Below, in pieces: positions 36,413-48,626 of a DNA stretch of 61,833 nt. How positions within the stretch are numbered: position 1 is the stretch's first letter; each line of letters opens with the position of its first letter. The stretch spans positions 1-61,833 of the forward strand of contig JANWVJ010000003.1 of the NCBI GenBank assembly GCA_025056895.1. Reading direction: 5' to 3'. Origin of the DNA: Thermoflexales bacterium (lineage in GTDB: Bacteria; Chloroflexota; Anaerolineae; J036; Brachytrichaceae). The notes beneath the pieces were generated by a model. It ran no database searches and had not been told where the DNA came from. It was given only the letters and a program-made list of their open reading frames with translations. The position numbers and the translations under genes are program-made.

Positions 36413-36521
36413 GATTCGCTCCTGTTGAGAGTAGTCCATCGTCAGTAGTCTGTCGTCAGAGGGCGGAGCGGGCGATACGCAATACGGAACACGCCATGCG
36501 GACAGGGGCTATCTACTCCGG

Positions 36522-38060
<1,539 letters not shown>

Positions 38061-38170
38061 TCATGGACATCTCCTGTAGTCATGAAACACCTTGGGCCGA
38101 GTGTCATGGGTTTGCAGTTGTGCGAAAAGGATAGCCGCCAACAACAGAGGCATCGCGCTGCAGTGCGTGA

Positions 38171-39706
38171 TCAATGTCTGAAATGGCGCACGCCGGTGAA
38201 GAGCATGGCGATACCGGCTTCATCTGCAGCGGCGATCACTTCCTGATCGCGCACGGAACCGCCCGGCTGAACGATGGCGACAATGCCGGCCGCAGCAGCT
38301 TCACGCACGCTGTCGGCAAAGGGGAAGAAGGCGTCGCTGGCCATCACTGCTCCTTTGGCCTGCTTGCCGGCGCGCGCTGCGGCGATGCGCACACAATCGA
38401 CTCGATTCGGCTGTCCCCCGCCGATGCCGACAGTTGCCAATACGCCATCCGTCTCTTTGGCAAACACGATGGCGTTACTCTTGACATGTTGGGAAGCGAT
38501 CCAAGCAAACGTGAGGGCGCGCATGTGCTCGGCAGTGGGGGCAATTTTGGTCACGGTGCGCCATTCCGTGTGCGTTGGATCGCCGCGATCCACTTGCTGG
38601 CGCAGCACGCCGCGCAACACGCTGCGCAACTCATATTCCGGCTCGATGTTCAGATCGGGCATTTCAAGCAGCCGGCAGTTCTTGCGGCGGGCCAGCTTGG
38701 CCAGCGCCTCATCGGTGAAGCCGGGCGCAGCAATGCACTCGATGAACAGATCGCCAAAAGCGTCTACCGTCTCCAGATCGATCGCCGCATTGGCCGCAAT
38801 CACGCCGCCAAAAGCCGAGGTAGGGTCGCACGCATAGGCGGCGCGAAAGGCATCCGGCAACGTCGAGGCCGAGGCAATCCCGCACGGGCTGAGATGCTTG
38901 ACAATCACAACGCTGGGCTGGTCCTTGAACTGGGCGACAGCGCGCCAGGCTGCGTCCAAGTCGAGCAGATTGTTGTAAGAGAGTTCTTTGCCCTGCAACA
39001 CTTTGCCGCCCAGCGGCCCTTCACAAGCGTTCGTGTAACTGTAGAGCGCCGCGCGCTGATGAGGATTCTCTCCGTACCGCAGCTCTTGAACTTGGTGCAG
39101 CGTCAACGCCAACAACTTGTCGTTGTTGGACGAGCGAATGCCCAGCAAGTAATCGCGTATCGCCGCATCGTAGGCAGCGGTGTGGGAAAAGGCTTTCAGC
39201 GCCAACACTTCACGGGTCTGAAGTGAGACAAAGCCGTGTTGGGCAATATCGCGCAGCACCAAATCGTAATCGCACGGGTCGCACACGACGGCGACGCGCT
39301 GATAATTCTTAGCAGCGGCCCGAATCAGCGCCACGCCGCCGATATCGATATTCTCAATCGCATCGGCCAGGGTGACATACTTCTGAGCGACAATTTTCTG
39401 AAACGGGTAGAGATTGACCACCACGAGGTCAATCATTCCGGCGCCGATCTTCTCCAGGTCGGCGCGATCGGCGTCGGTATCGCGGGCAAGGATGCCGGCA
39501 TGAATGACCGGGTGCAGCGTCTTGACACGCCCATCTAACACTTCGGGAGAGCGGGTGAGTTCCTCAACAGTCTTGACCGGCAGGTTAGCAGCCTTCAAGG
39601 CGCGCGCGGTGCCGCCGCTGGCGATCAATTCCACATTGTGGGCAACCAAGCCGGCGGCGAATTCTGCCAGATTGGTCTTGTCAGACACCGAGAGAAGGGC
39701 TTTCAT
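38171..39706 (-). CDS. purH: Bifunctional purine biosynthesis protein PurH
   Basis: A 511-residue fusion: IMP cyclohydrolase (about 1-195, MGS-like fold with ASGGTARALKAANLPVKTVEELT) and AICAR formyltransferase (about 200-511, with LRYGENPHQRAALYS, VKHLSPCGIASA and SDAFFPFADSVREAAAAGI). It performs the last two steps to IMP. ATG 39706 is chosen over a longer frame because it matches the family N-terminus MKALLSVSDKTNLAEFA and because TATAAT ends 10 nt before it. It is divergent from folC. Confidence 0.95.
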   Translation of the reverse strand: MKALLSVSDKTNLAEFAAGLVAHNVELIASGGTARALKAANLPVKTVEELTRSPEVLDGRVKTLHPVIHAGILARDTDADRADLEKIGAGMIDLVVVNLYPFQKIVAQKYVTLADAIENIDIGGVALIRAAAKNYQRVAVVCDPCDYDLVLRDIAQHGFVSLQTREVLALKAFSHTAAYDAAIRDYLLGIRSSNNDKLLALTLHQVQELRYGENPHQRAALYSYTNACEGPLGGKVLQGKELSYNNLLDLDAAWRAVAQFKDQPSVVIVKHLSPCGIASASTLPDAFRAAYACDPTSAFGGVIAANAAIDLETVDAFGDLFIECIAAPGFTDEALAKLARRKNCRLLEMPDLNIEPEYELRSVLRGVLRQQVDRGDPTHTEWRTVTKIAPTAEHMRALTFAWIASQHVKSNAIVFAKETDGVLATVGIGGGQPNRVDCVRIAAARAGKQAKGAVMASDAFFPFADSVREAAAAGIVAIVQPGGSVRDQEVIAAADEAGIAMLFTGVRHFRH

Positions 39707-39716
39707 AGTGAAGTCG

Positions 39717-39744
39717 ATTATACGAGTAGGACGTTGGCTATACT
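39717..39744. promoter_or_regulatory. Divergent -10 boxes of purH and folC
   Basis: In the 53-bp gap, TATAAT on the minus strand (39717-39722) lies 10 nt before purH ATG. TATACT on the plus strand (39739-39744) lies 15 nt before folC ATG. purH would be leaderless; folC would have a leader of only a few bases. The boxes are 16 bp apart, so the two promoters must interfere. Confidence 0.6.
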
Positions 39745-39759
39745 TACGCTCCAGAAAAG

Positions 39760-41148
39760 ATGGCTGCGATGACCTACCCCGACGCCCTCGCTTATCTGTA
39801 CTCGCTGACGAATTACGAGCGGAGCGACCCGCCAAGGGATACACAGCGTGCTCTTGACTTAGAGCGCATGCGTGCTGTGTTGGCTGCGCTGGGCAATCCA
39901 CACGAGCGATACAAAACCATCCACGTGGCCGGCACAAAAGGCAAGGGGTCAACCGCCGCGATGATTGACGCTTGCCTGCGTCAGCTTGGCTTGCGCGTCG
40001 GTCTGTTCACCTCGCCGCACTTAACCACGTTCCGCGAGCGCATTCGAGTTAACGGAGCATTAATCAGCCAAGAGGAGGTGGTCGACCTAACCCAGCGCAT
40101 GCAGTCGATTGCGGAACACATCCCAGGCATCACGACCTTTGAGGCGGTGACGGCGATGGGATTTTTGTACTTTGCCCAGCGGGATGTGGACTGGGCTGTG
40201 ATCGAAGTGGGACTAGGTGGACGGTTGGATGCCACGAACGTGATCACACCGCAGGTGAGTGTGATTACCTCCATCAGCTTGGATCACACGCGCTGGTTGG
40301 GCAATACACTGGCCGAGATTGCCGCCGAGAAGGCCGGCATCATCAAGCCCGGCGTACCGGTCGTCAGCCAGCAGCAGGCGACAGAGGCAATGGCCGTCAT
40401 TGAGCGCACGGCGCACGAACGCAATGCACCCCTGGCTATGTTGGGACGGCATTGGCGCTGGACACCCGGCCTGACCACACTGGAAAAGCAAACGTTCGAG
40501 GTCAAGCAGGTGGCGCGTGTGCGCAGCAACGAACGGCCTTACGTGAACGATTTGGAAGGCTGGTATGAAACGACACTGCTCGGCAAGCATCAGTGCGAAA
40601 ACGCCACCACCGCCATTGCGGCGCTGGATGTATTGCGCAACAGCGGCAGCATAGACATCTCGGCGCGCGCCATCCGTGATGGCCTGCGCGCGACGTTCTG
40701 GCCGGGCCGGTTTGAAATTCTGCGCGCTCATCCACCTCTGATCTTGGACGGCGCGCACAATGTGGACAGCGTCAACAAGCTGGCCATGACGCTAGCCGAG
40801 GTGTTTCCGGGCCGGCGCTGGACGTTTATCTTCGGATGCTATCAAGACAAAGACGCTGAGGGGATGCTCAAGGCGTTGGCAGGGCGCGCTGTGCGCTGGA
40901 TCATGACCCAGCCCGGCAACTCGCGCGCCATGCCGGTCGAGCAGCTTCTGGACATCGCCCGAGCGCGCAATCTCAAGACGACGGCCTTCCCAACTGTCAA
41001 AGAGGCTATGAACGCTGTCGCCAACACCGCCGAAGCGGTGTGCATCACCGGCAGCATTGCACTGGTGGGTGAGGCACGCGCTGCGTGGGGCATTGGCGGA
41101 ACCGGCGCCGGCATCGATGTCGATCCGTCTGTGCTCAATCGCACCTGA
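39760..41148 (+). CDS. folC: Folylpolyglutamate/dihydrofolate synthase
   Basis: A 462-residue Mur-ligase-like enzyme adding glutamate to folates. The P-loop is HVAGTKGKGSTAAMID, followed by GLFTSPHLTTFRERIRVNG, EVGLGGRLDATN and ITSISLDHTRWLGNT. The C-terminal domain has ILDGAHNVDS and TGSIALVGEARA. ATG 39760 or 39769 could start it; the N-terminal YPDALAYLYSL is conserved either way. lon follows by 27 bp on the same strand. Confidence 0.94.
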   Translation: MAAMTYPDALAYLYSLTNYERSDPPRDTQRALDLERMRAVLAALGNPHERYKTIHVAGTKGKGSTAAMIDACLRQLGLRVGLFTSPHLTTFRERIRVNGALISQEEVVDLTQRMQSIAEHIPGITTFEAVTAMGFLYFAQRDVDWAVIEVGLGGRLDATNVITPQVSVITSISLDHTRWLGNTLAEIAAEKAGIIKPGVPVVSQQQATEAMAVIERTAHERNAPLAMLGRHWRWTPGLTTLEKQTFEVKQVARVRSNERPYVNDLEGWYETTLLGKHQCENATTAIAALDVLRNSGSIDISARAIRDGLRATFWPGRFEILRAHPPLILDGAHNVDSVNKLAMTLAEVFPGRRWTFIFGCYQDKDAEGMLKALAGRAVRWIMTQPGNSRAMPVEQLLDIARARNLKTTAFPTVKEAMNAVANTAEAVCITGSIALVGEARAAWGIGGTGAGIDVDPSVLNRT

Positions 41149-41175
41149 TCTGCCTGACATACGGTCGGACAAACC

Positions 41176-43704
41176 ATGGCAGCAAATCAAGACTACATGA
41201 CGCCAGACATACGCAACTGGCTGATGGCAGCCAGCCTGGGGGATGGGCTGCCGGGCTTCGGCGCAGAGAATGACGCTCGCGGCAGAGAGTTGCCTGAGAT
41301 TTTCGAGTCGCCGGTCCTGCCTTTGCGCGATACAGTGGTCTTTCCGCGCATTGTGACGCCGCTAACGGTTGGGCGCGAACGATCATTACGTGCCATGGAA
41401 GTGGCGACTGCCACAAACATCGTCGTCACGGTGGCCCAACGCAATCCCGATGTGCCGGAGCCTAAACCGTCCGATATGTGTGAGATCGGCACAGTGGTGG
41501 ACATGGGCCGCGCGTTGCGCATGCCGGATGGCGTCACAACGTTGTTGGTGCGCGGCCGGGCGCGCGTGCGCATCATGGAATGGCTGCAAGCCACCCCGTT
41601 CATGGTGGCGCGCGTGCAACCGATTCCCGAGAGTAACACCCGCACGCCGGCTACCGAGGCGTTGATGCGCGCCGTGCTGGCGCTGTTCGAGAAGGTCGTC
41701 CGCCTGAACCAGAACCTGCCGGAGGAAGCGTATGTGTACGCCCTCAACATCAGTGAGCCGGGCTGGCTGGCGGACCTCATCGCCTACACCATTCCGCTCG
41801 ACATCGCTCAGCGCCAAACCATCCTGGAGACCGTCGAGCCGATCAATCGACTACAAAAACTGGGCGTGTTGTTGGCCAAAGAACTGGATGTGCTGGAGCT
41901 TGAAGACCGCATCGCGCTGCAAGTGCAGAACGAAGTGGACAAAAGCCAACGCGAGATGTTCTTGCGCGAGCAGATGAAGGCGATCCAAAGCGAGCTGGGC
42001 GAAAGCGAGGCCGGCAACCCAGACGTTCAGGCGTTGCGCGAGCGCCTGAGCCAGAAAGAGATGTCCGAAGCCGCACGCAGCAAAGCCCAGCATGAGATTG
42101 ATCGGTTGGCCAGAATGGACCCTCTGTCGCCCGAGGCCACCCTGACGCGCACTTACGTCGAATGGCTGCTCAATCTCCCCTGGCGCGAACAAACCGACGA
42201 CAACCTCGATGTGAAGCATGCCGAGCGGGTGCTCAACGAACGACATTACGGCTTGAGCAAAGTGAAAGAACGAGTGCTGGAATACATCTCGGTGCGCAAG
42301 CTGAGCGGCGGCCAGATGCACAGCCCGATTATTTGCTTTGTAGGTCCGCCCGGTACCGGCAAGACCTCGCTAGCGCGCAGCATTGCCGATTCGCTAGGAC
42401 GCAAATTTGTCCGCATGTCGGTCGGCGGCATCCACGACGAAGCAGAGATTCGCGGCCATCGCCGCACTTACATCGGAGCGCTGCCGGGACGGATCATGCA
42501 AACGATGCGCCGAGCCGGCGTGATCAACCCCCTGTTCGTGCTGGACGAGATCGACAAGATGGGGGAGGACTTTCGCGGCGACCCGGCCGCTGCTTTGTTA
42601 GAGGTACTTGATCCGGAGCAAAACTCCGAGTTCGAGGATCATTACCTGGATGTGCCCTACGACCTGAGCAAAGTGTTGTGGATCACCACAGCGAACTGGC
42701 TCGACCCTGTGCCGGCGCCGCTACGCGACCGCATGGAGGTAATTGAGTTCCCAGGCTATCTGGAGGAAGAGAAGCTCGAAATTGCAAAGCGATTTCTGAT
42801 CCCGCGTCAGATCGGCGAAAACGGTCTGCGCGAAGCTAAGCTCACGTTGACCGACGAGGCCATCAAGCAGGTGATTCGGGAGTACACCTACGAAGCCGGC
42901 GTCCGCAACCTGGAGCGGGAAATCGGCACAATTTGTCGCAAGGTGGCGCGCCGTCTGGCCGAAGGACGCTCCTACCCCCATCGGATTACCGCCGCCCAGT
43001 TGTACAAATACCTCGGCCCGCCGCAGTTCGACTTCGGGATGTTGGACGAACAGGATCAAGTCGGAGTTGCGAATGGTGTGGCATGGACAGATGCCGGCGG
43101 CGACTTGATGCCGATTGAAGTGGTGCTGATGGAAGGCAAAGGCAATTTGACCTTAACCGGCCAGCTCGGCGATGTGATGCAGGAGTCGGCGCAGGCCGCG
43201 CTCAGCTATGCGCGCAGCATTGCACGGCGACTGGGCTTGAAGGCCAATCGATTCGACAAGATGGATATCCATATCCATGTAGCCGAAGGCGCTGTGCCCA
43301 AAGACGGACCCTCGGCCGGCATCACGATCGCTACGGCGCTTGTCTCTGCGCTGACCAAAGTGCCCGTGCGACGTGATGCAGCGATGACCGGCGAAATTAC
43401 GCTGCGCGGCCGTGTGCTGCCGATCGGCGGGTTGAAGGAGAAGATCATGGCCGCTCATCGCGCCGGCGTGCACACGTTCATTCTGCCCAAGAAAAATGCC
43501 AAAGACCTGGCGGAAATCCCAAAGAAGGTTCAACGCGATTTAAACCTGGTGCTGGCGGCCACGATGGAAGATGTGCTGGACGCAGCACTGGCCGGCCCCT
43601 TGCCCAGTGGGTCAAAACCGGCGCGAACGCGGCCTCAGTCAACAGCACGCTCACAGCAAAAGAAGTCGGCGCAGAAGGCGTTGCGGCACGTGCAACCCTC
43701 TTAA
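41176..43704 (+). CDS. lon: ATP-dependent protease Lon
   Basis: An 842-residue LonA-type protease. The N-terminal substrate domain (about 40-250) begins [21 protein letters not shown], the AAA+ domain has Walker [10 protein letters not shown] and Walker [12 protein letters not shown], and the C-terminal protease domain has the catalytic serine in [10 protein letters not shown] and lysine in [14 protein letters not shown]. The last 30 residues are a basic tail. No HrcA/CIRCE-like operator or ribosome site was seen upstream. Converges on an epimerase gene with 6 bp between. Confidence 0.96.
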   Translation: MAANQDYMTPDIRNWLMAASLGDGLPGFGAENDARGRELPEIFESPVLPLRDTVVFPRIVTPLTVGRERSLRAMEVATATNIVVTVAQRNPDVPEPKPSDMCEIGTVVDMGRALRMPDGVTTLLVRGRARVRIMEWLQATPFMVARVQPIPESNTRTPATEALMRAVLALFEKVVRLNQNLPEEAYVYALNISEPGWLADLIAYTIPLDIAQRQTILETVEPINRLQKLGVLLAKELDVLELEDRIALQVQNEVDKSQREMFLREQMKAIQSELGESEAGNPDVQALRERLSQKEMSEAARSKAQHEIDRLARMDPLSPEATLTRTYVEWLLNLPWREQTDDNLDVKHAERVLNERHYGLSKVKERVLEYISVRKLSGGQMHSPIICFVGPPGTGKTSLARSIADSLGRKFVRMSVGGIHDEAEIRGHRRTYIGALPGRIMQTMRRAGVINPLFVLDEIDKMGEDFRGDPAAALLEVLDPEQNSEFEDHYLDVPYDLSKVLWITTANWLDPVPAPLRDRMEVIEFPGYLEEEKLEIAKRFLIPRQIGENGLREAKLTLTDEAIKQVIREYTYEAGVRNLEREIGTICRKVARRLAEGRSYPHRITAAQLYKYLGPPQFDFGMLDEQDQVGVANGVAWTDAGGDLMPIEVVLMEGKGNLTLTGQLGDVMQESAQAALSYARSIARRLGLKANRFDKMDIHIHVAEGAVPKDGPSAGITIATALVSALTKVPVRRDAAMTGEITLRGRVLPIGGLKEKIMAAHRAGVHTFILPKKNAKDLAEIPKKVQRDLNLVLAATMEDVLDAALAGPLPSGSKPARTRPQSTARSQQKKSAQKALRHVQPS

Positions 43705-43710
43705 GCCGAC

Positions 43711-44589
43711 TCAACCTGCACCCGCAGCGCCTTCAGAGGTGAACGGCCGACCTGCTTGCCAGCCAAATTCGGCCACGAAGCCCAACACCTGGGCGGCGCG
43801 CCGGCTGCTGACAAACGACGCAAAGCCGCGCAACTCAGGCCGCACCTCTGCCTCTGGATACAGCCTGCGGGCAATTTCCGAGGACGGCGTATCCACACAC
43901 GTATCGGGCGCAGCGATGTAGAGTACGTGATGAGAATTGGGCGGCAAAGCTGTCGTCGCCGCTAGGAAACACGCCCGCGCAGCGTCGCGGGCATCGACGT
44001 ATTGAACCACGAGACTGCTGTGCGTATCGTTCCAATCTATCTTGAGCCGCGCCGATCGGGTTGGCTCATCGGGCGGCACAATCCAGGGGAAGCGCAAACT
44101 CACTACTGTTAGCCCTCGACACCGCGCAAACAGATCGGCCGCCAGTTCGCCGGCTGCCTTTGACAAGGCGTATTCGTTCTGCGGATCGATCGGATGCTCC
44201 TCATCCGCCGGCAGGTATAGATAGCGGATAGGTCGCTCGTTGAACGAGGTCTGCAACACTTGGATGCTCGATGCAATCACCACGCGCTTCACGCCCAGTT
44301 GCGCTGCCGCGAAGAGGACGTTGTAGGTCATGCTTAAGTTGTCGATAAACGTCTTGACGGCAGGCGCCATGCGTTGGTCTGGAATAGCAGCCAGATGAAT
44401 GACCGCCTCCGCGCCGCACACCACGTCGTAGGTCTGGCCCAAATCGGTCAAATCGGCTACCCGATAATTTCGGTCGGGATCGCCCCGTCCGACGATGTCC
44501 ACTTCCAACAGGTCGTGGCTCTGGCGCCGGATGTAATCTGTCACGTAGCGTCCGAGCAGTCCTCTAGAGCCGGTGATAACGAAGCGCAT
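43711..44589 (-). CDS. NAD-dependent epimerase/dehydratase family protein
   Basis: A 292-residue short-chain dehydrogenase with the NAD motif ITGSRGLLGRYV and the catalytic Y-x3-K in NEYALSKAAGE. The serine partner lies in VVIASSIQVL. It lies upstream of nothing on its own but follows uxuA on the same strand by 78 bp, so oxidation of a uronate or aldose is plausible (uronate dehydrogenases share this fold). The substrate is not determined. ATG 44589 puts the NAD motif at the N-terminus; the ribosome site is poor. Confidence 0.8.
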   Translation of the reverse strand: MRFVITGSRGLLGRYVTDYIRRQSHDLLEVDIVGRGDPDRNYRVADLTDLGQTYDVVCGAEAVIHLAAIPDQRMAPAVKTFIDNLSMTYNVLFAAAQLGVKRVVIASSIQVLQTSFNERPIRYLYLPADEEHPIDPQNEYALSKAAGELAADLFARCRGLTVVSLRFPWIVPPDEPTRSARLKIDWNDTHSSLVVQYVDARDAARACFLAATTALPPNSHHVLYIAAPDTCVDTPSSEIARRLYPEAEVRPELRGFASFVSSRRAAQVLGFVAEFGWQAGRPFTSEGAAGAG

Positions 44590-44667
44590 GGGGATCACAG
44601 CGGAGAATGATTGGTGCACGAATCACGGGCGACGACGTGAGACCCGCCGCCGCCCGTAACCGGTAAG

Positions 44668-45645
44668 TTAGTCTTCAGGGTGCTTGCCGTACACGGCCTC
44701 GCGCAAACCTTTGATGTAGCCGATGGCGAACAGCCGGCCAATGCTGGAGTAGGCAGGATTGTCGTTGCTGTCCCCTTCCATGGTCGGCACGTGATCTGGG
44801 CGCAGCACCCCCTCAAAGCCGACATCTTTATAGGCCTGCATACAGGCCAACATGTCGGTCTTGCCTTCGTCGTGGAACGTCTCCTCGAACTTTTCCGGCG
44901 TGCCGCGCACATCGCGAAAATGGGCGAAGAAGATTTTGCCCTGCCGGCCAAAGTGGCGGATCACGCTGGGTAGATCGTCGGTCATCAACGTGAAATTGCC
45001 CTGGCACAGCGCGATTCCATTAACCGGACTAGGCGCCATGTCGAGCAAGCGTTGGAAGTTCTCCACGCTGCGCATGATGCGCCCCACGCCGCGAATCGGA
45101 GACAGCGGCGGGTCGTCGGGATGCATAGCGAGTTTGACGCCGGCCTTTTCAGCTACTGGGATCACACGCTTGAGAAAGTAATCGAGGCTCTCCCACAACT
45201 GTTCTTCGGTGACCACGCCGGCTTCGGTGAGCGGAGCATCTTGCAACATGCTATGGTCGTAGGCCGTCACCAGCGCGCCGCCTCGCCCAAGCTGAGCAGT
45301 CGATGTGCGCATCCAGTTGAACGTGGACATCCACTCGTAACACCACACCGGTATACCCAACTTGCCCATGTTCTCGATCAGGGTGCATACCGCGTCGATT
45401 TCTTCGTCGCGCCCCGGCAACCCACGTTTGGCTCTCTCCAGCGGAGGCCGGCTTTCGATGACGGCGACTTTGAAGCCGTGGTCCTCAAACGCCCGCTTCA
45501 TGCGCAACAACGGCAAGTAATCCCATGGTCGCTCTGAGCCGTGGGCGATGCCCATCGGTGCGACGACGTAGTTGACGCCAGCTTGTTTGACCATCCGCCA
45601 TAGCGGTGTCGGCGTGGCGGGAAGAACTTCAGCTATTTTGATCAT
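44668..45645 (-). CDS. uxuA: Mannonate dehydratase-like enzyme
   Basis: A 325-residue TIM-barrel protein of the xylose-isomerase-like superfamily, matching Uxu[80 protein letters not shown], and [16 protein letters not shown]. UxuA converts D-mannonate to 2-keto-3-deoxygluconate, the substrate of the KDG kinase encoded at 35.4-36.4 kb. It is somewhat shorter than E. coli UxuA (about 390), like many other bacterial forms. It lies between the RraA-family and epimerase genes. Confidence 0.88.
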   Translation of the reverse strand: MIKIAEVLPATPTPLWRMVKQAGVNYVVAPMGIAHGSERPWDYLPLLRMKRAFEDHGFKVAVIESRPPLERAKRGLPGRDEEIDAVCTLIENMGKLGIPVWCYEWMSTFNWMRTSTAQLGRGGALVTAYDHSMLQDAPLTEAGVVTEEQLWESLDYFLKRVIPVAEKAGVKLAMHPDDPPLSPIRGVGRIMRSVENFQRLLDMAPSPVNGIALCQGNFTLMTDDLPSVIRHFGRQGKIFFAHFRDVRGTPEKFEETFHDEGKTDMLACMQAYKDVGFEGVLRPDHVPTMEGDSNDNPAYSSIGRLFAIGYIKGLREAVYGKHPED

Positions 45646-45705
45646 CGATCAGCCCCCAAATTGTTCGAGACAACTCGGTGATGAATCGATATGTGATTCC
45701 CCATG

Positions 45706-46485
45706 CTATAACACACCAAACACACGATACACTTCGTCGATCGGCATGCCGGCAGCTAATTGCCGGCGCTCATCGTTCTCGACCTCAAAGATAGCTTCGA
45801 CGCGCAGCAGCACTTCATCAACCACATCCCTAGGAATCAACTGCACACCGTCATTGTCGCCGAAGATGAAATCGCCCGGCCCGACTTTGACGTAGTGGGT
45901 GAGATGGCCTGGCAGATAAATCGGACGATTGACATCGGTGATGATCCAGCCACCAAACGCGTTTGGGCGCGTGCCGAACGTGAACATGGGGAAATCGGGC
46001 ATCTTAAGGACGTATTGTGTGTCGCGGCAATTGCCGGCCAGCAACATGCCTCGGCAGCCATGGGCATAGGCCAACTGGCAACTCATCTCGCCGAAATGAG
46101 CCGGCTGCATGTCACCGCCGCAGTCGAAGCACAACACGCTGCCGGGCGGTTGCGAAGCCACTTCCCGCATCATGCGCTTTTGAGGGTGCCCACCTTTCTC
46201 TTCCCACTCTCGCTCCAGCTCGGCTTGCCACTCTGGCGAGCGATCCTCGACCAATGAGTGCAACTTGATCGGCAAGGCGCGCCCGACAAGCTGCATTCCC
46301 TGACGTAGCGGCTTGAAGCGGTCGGAGAACACGGTGTTCCGAATGCCCAGCGAAGCCAGTGCGTCGGATACTGATCCGCCGTAGCCGGCGCGGCGAAACC
46401 GCTCAATGCGTTCCAGATCGGTAATATCCAGTTTGCGGATTTCTTTCGAGGCGAGCAGCTTGCGAAGGTCTTCGTGCGCAGACAT
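45706..46485 (-). CDS. RraA/HMG-aldolase family protein
   Basis: A 259-residue protein of the RraA-like family, larger than the 160-residue RraA because of an N-terminal extension and an inserted segment (about 70-105). The conserved core is present: GEMSCQLAYAHGCRGMLLAGNCRDTQYV holds the substrate arginine-aspartate pair, and VGPGDFIFGDNDGVQLIPRDVVDEV is the metal-binding end. Several members are 4-hydroxy-4-methyl-2-oxoglutarate or keto-acid aldolases, and its neighbours suggest sugar-acid breakdown. The second of two adjacent ATGs is preferred (AGGAG 6 nt before it). Confidence 0.82.
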   Translation of the reverse strand: MSAHEDLRKLLASKEIRKLDITDLERIERFRRAGYGGSVSDALASLGIRNTVFSDRFKPLRQGMQLVGRALPIKLHSLVEDRSPEWQAELEREWEEKGGHPQKRMMREVASQPPGSVLCFDCGGDMQPAHFGEMSCQLAYAHGCRGMLLAGNCRDTQYVLKMPDFPMFTFGTRPNAFGGWIITDVNRPIYLPGHLTHYVKVGPGDFIFGDNDGVQLIPRDVVDEVLLRVEAIFEVENDERRQLAAGMPIDEVYRVFGVL

Positions 46486-46604
46486 CATTTGCTCCTAGTT
46501 GATTCAAAAGTCGCTACCGGCGCGATTGTAGTCCAAACAGGCCAGCGTGCTTGGGTACAAGCGCGCTTGGTGTTCAGACAAAACAAAGCAAGTCCCCCTC
46601 GGCC

Positions 46605-48362
46605 TTATTCCACGATGCGAATGTGCAGCTCTTTGAGCTGTTTGTCATACACCGGCGACGGCGCGCCGGCCATCACATCCATGGCTTGCTGGTTCTTGGG
46701 GAAGGCAATCACTTCACGGATATTTGGCTCGTCGCAGAATAACATCGTCAGCCGGTCGATACCGGGTGCGATCCCGCCGTGCGGCGGCGCGCCATATTCA
46801 AACGCTTCGAGCAAATGGCCGAACTTGCGTCGCGCATCCTCCATCTCCAGGCCAATCAAGCGCATGACGATCTCCTGAATGTCGCGACGATGGATTCGGA
46901 TGCTGCCGCCGCCCACTTCATATCCATTACACACCAGGTCGTATTGCTTGCTCAGCACCTTGCCCGGGTCGCTTTCGAGGAGCGGGATGAACTCATCTTT
47001 GGGGGCAGTGAACATGTGATGGGATGGATCCCAACGATTCTCTTCTTCGTTCCACTCAAATAGAGGAAAGTCCACAATCCAGGCGAATGCCAGCACGCCA
47101 GGATCGGCCAGCTTGAGCCGGCGGCCCATTTCGAGCCGCAGCTCGCTCAGCACCTCGTTGACCACCTTGGGAGCGTCGGCAACCAGCATCAGGAGATCGC
47201 CCGGCTTGGAGCCGGCGGCAGAAATAATCGCTGCCTTTTCGGCATCGCTTAGCTTGGCGCCCGCACCCTGGCTGCGGATGCCGCTCTCGTCATGAACCAG
47301 CGTGACCAATCCTTTTGCCCCTTCCTTCTTGGCAAATTCGGTCAACTCGTCGATTTGTTTGCGCGTGTAGGTCGCACAGCCCGGAGCGGCCAATCCTTTC
47401 ACCATCGGCGCGCCGGCAAACACGTTGAATGCCGATCCGCGCGTCGCCTCGGTCACGTCGAATAATTCCAGACCAAAGCGCAAGTCGGGCTTGTCGTTGC
47501 CGTACTTGGCAATCACTTCAGCGTAAGAGAGGCGCTTGAAGGGTTTGAACAACAACGTCTTGCCGACGTGCTGCTCAACAAATTCGGTGAGCAAGCCCTC
47601 TACTAAATCGAGCACATCGTCCCGATCGACGAAGCTCATCTCCATATCGAGCTGGGTGAATTCGGGCTGGCGGTCGGCGCGCTGATCTTCATCGCGAAAG
47701 CAGCGCGCAATTTGGAAGTAGCGCTCGACGCCGGCGACTTGCAACAACTGTTTGAGCTGTTGCGGGCTTTGTGGCAAGGCATAGAACGAACCGGGGTATA
47801 AACGGCTGGGCACCAGATAGTCGCGCGCTCCTTCTGGTGTTGTCTTGAACAAGATCGGCGTTTCGATCTCCAAAAACCCGCGCGCATCTAGATAGTCGCG
47901 GATAAACTTGCAGAAGCGATGGCGCATGGCGAGGTTACGCTGCATGCGCTCGCGGCGCAAATCGAGATAGCGATACTTGAGGCGCAGATTCTCGTCCACG
48001 TCGCGCGCGTCGCTGTCGATAAGAAAAGGCGGTGTTTTGGCCGGGTTCAGGATTTCCAAACCATCGGCCAGCACTTCGACTTCACCGGTTGCCATGCGCG
48101 GGTTTTCCATGCCGGCCGGCCGGCGTTGTACGACGCCCTTCACTTGTATCACGTACTCGCTGCGCAGCGACTCGCCTAACTTGAACTGCTCGGCGGTGAC
48201 ATGGGCGGGATTGATGACGACCTGAGCGATGCCCCAGCGGTCGCGCAAGTCGATGAAAATCACGCCGCCGTGGTCGCGCCGACGATGCACCCAGCCGGCC
48301 AAGGTCACGCGTTGACCGGCATGTTCCGCTCTCAATTCACCACATCGATGCGTCTTGAACAT
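46605..48362 (-). CDS. aspS: Aspartyl-tRNA synthetase
   Basis: A 585-residue class IIb synthetase of bacterial type. It has the N-terminal OB-fold anticodon domain (about 1-105), class II motifs 2 and 3 ([26 protein letters not shown] and [14 protein letters not shown]), and the bacteria-specific GAD insertion (about 290-400). Starting at ATG 48362 is supported by GAGGAGCAAGG just upstream and by the conserved opening [16 protein letters not shown]. Whether it also charges tRNA-Asn cannot be judged. A terminator lies between it and the guaB-like gene. Confidence 0.96.
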   Translation of the reverse strand: MFKTHRCGELRAEHAGQRVTLAGWVHRRRDHGGVIFIDLRDRWGIAQVVINPAHVTAEQFKLGESLRSEYVIQVKGVVQRRPAGMENPRMATGEVEVLADGLEILNPAKTPPFLIDSDARDVDENLRLKYRYLDLRRERMQRNLAMRHRFCKFIRDYLDARGFLEIETPILFKTTPEGARDYLVPSRLYPGSFYALPQSPQQLKQLLQVAGVERYFQIARCFRDEDQRADRQPEFTQLDMEMSFVDRDDVLDLVEGLLTEFVEQHVGKTLLFKPFKRLSYAEVIAKYGNDKPDLRFGLELFDVTEATRGSAFNVFAGAPMVKGLAAPGCATYTRKQIDELTEFAKKEGAKGLVTLVHDESGIRSQGAGAKLSDAEKAAIISAAGSKPGDLLMLVADAPKVVNEVLSELRLEMGRRLKLADPGVLAFAWIVDFPLFEWNEEENRWDPSHHMFTAPKDEFIPLLESDPGKVLSKQYDLVCNGYEVGGGSIRIHRRDIQEIVMRLIGLEMEDARRKFGHLLEAFEYGAPPHGGIAPGIDRLTMLFCDEPNIREVIAFPKNQQAMDVMAGAPSPVYDKQLKELHIRIVE

Positions 48363-48424
48363 TGTGCCTTGCTCCTCGTGTTGCCGCAGGAGAGGGCGAA
48401 ACCTGCTCCTGTGTGTGATTCCAA

Positions 48425-48456
48425 ACAAAAAGCCGCCTGCAGGGGCGGCTTTCGTC
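48425..48456 (-). terminator. Intrinsic terminator between guaB-like gene and aspS
   Basis: A 9-bp stem, AAAGCCGCC (48429-48437) with GGCGGCTTT (48444-48452), 6-nt loop. On the minus strand the T-run reads TTTTTGTTTG; the plus side is also T-rich. It ends the guaB-like transcript, or is an attenuator ahead of aspS. No T-box sequence is present, so simple termination is preferred. Confidence 0.75.
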
Positions 48457-48626
48457 TTTTACGCTGCTGGTTTGATGTGCCGTGCGCAACAGACCCGGCG
48501 ACGCCCCGCTCAACGGGCATCGTCATTGTCGGTGTTGTTATTGTCTTCGGTCACGTTGGGGCGGGCGAGTCGCGCACACATTGGGCGCAATGATACCGCA
48601 AATCGGCGCCGGCTCCGGCGCGCACT

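Noticed and set aside
48363-48626. T-box riboswitch ahead of aspS
   Set aside because: The T-box core and the specifier-loop layout are missing; only a short hairpin with a T-run is present.
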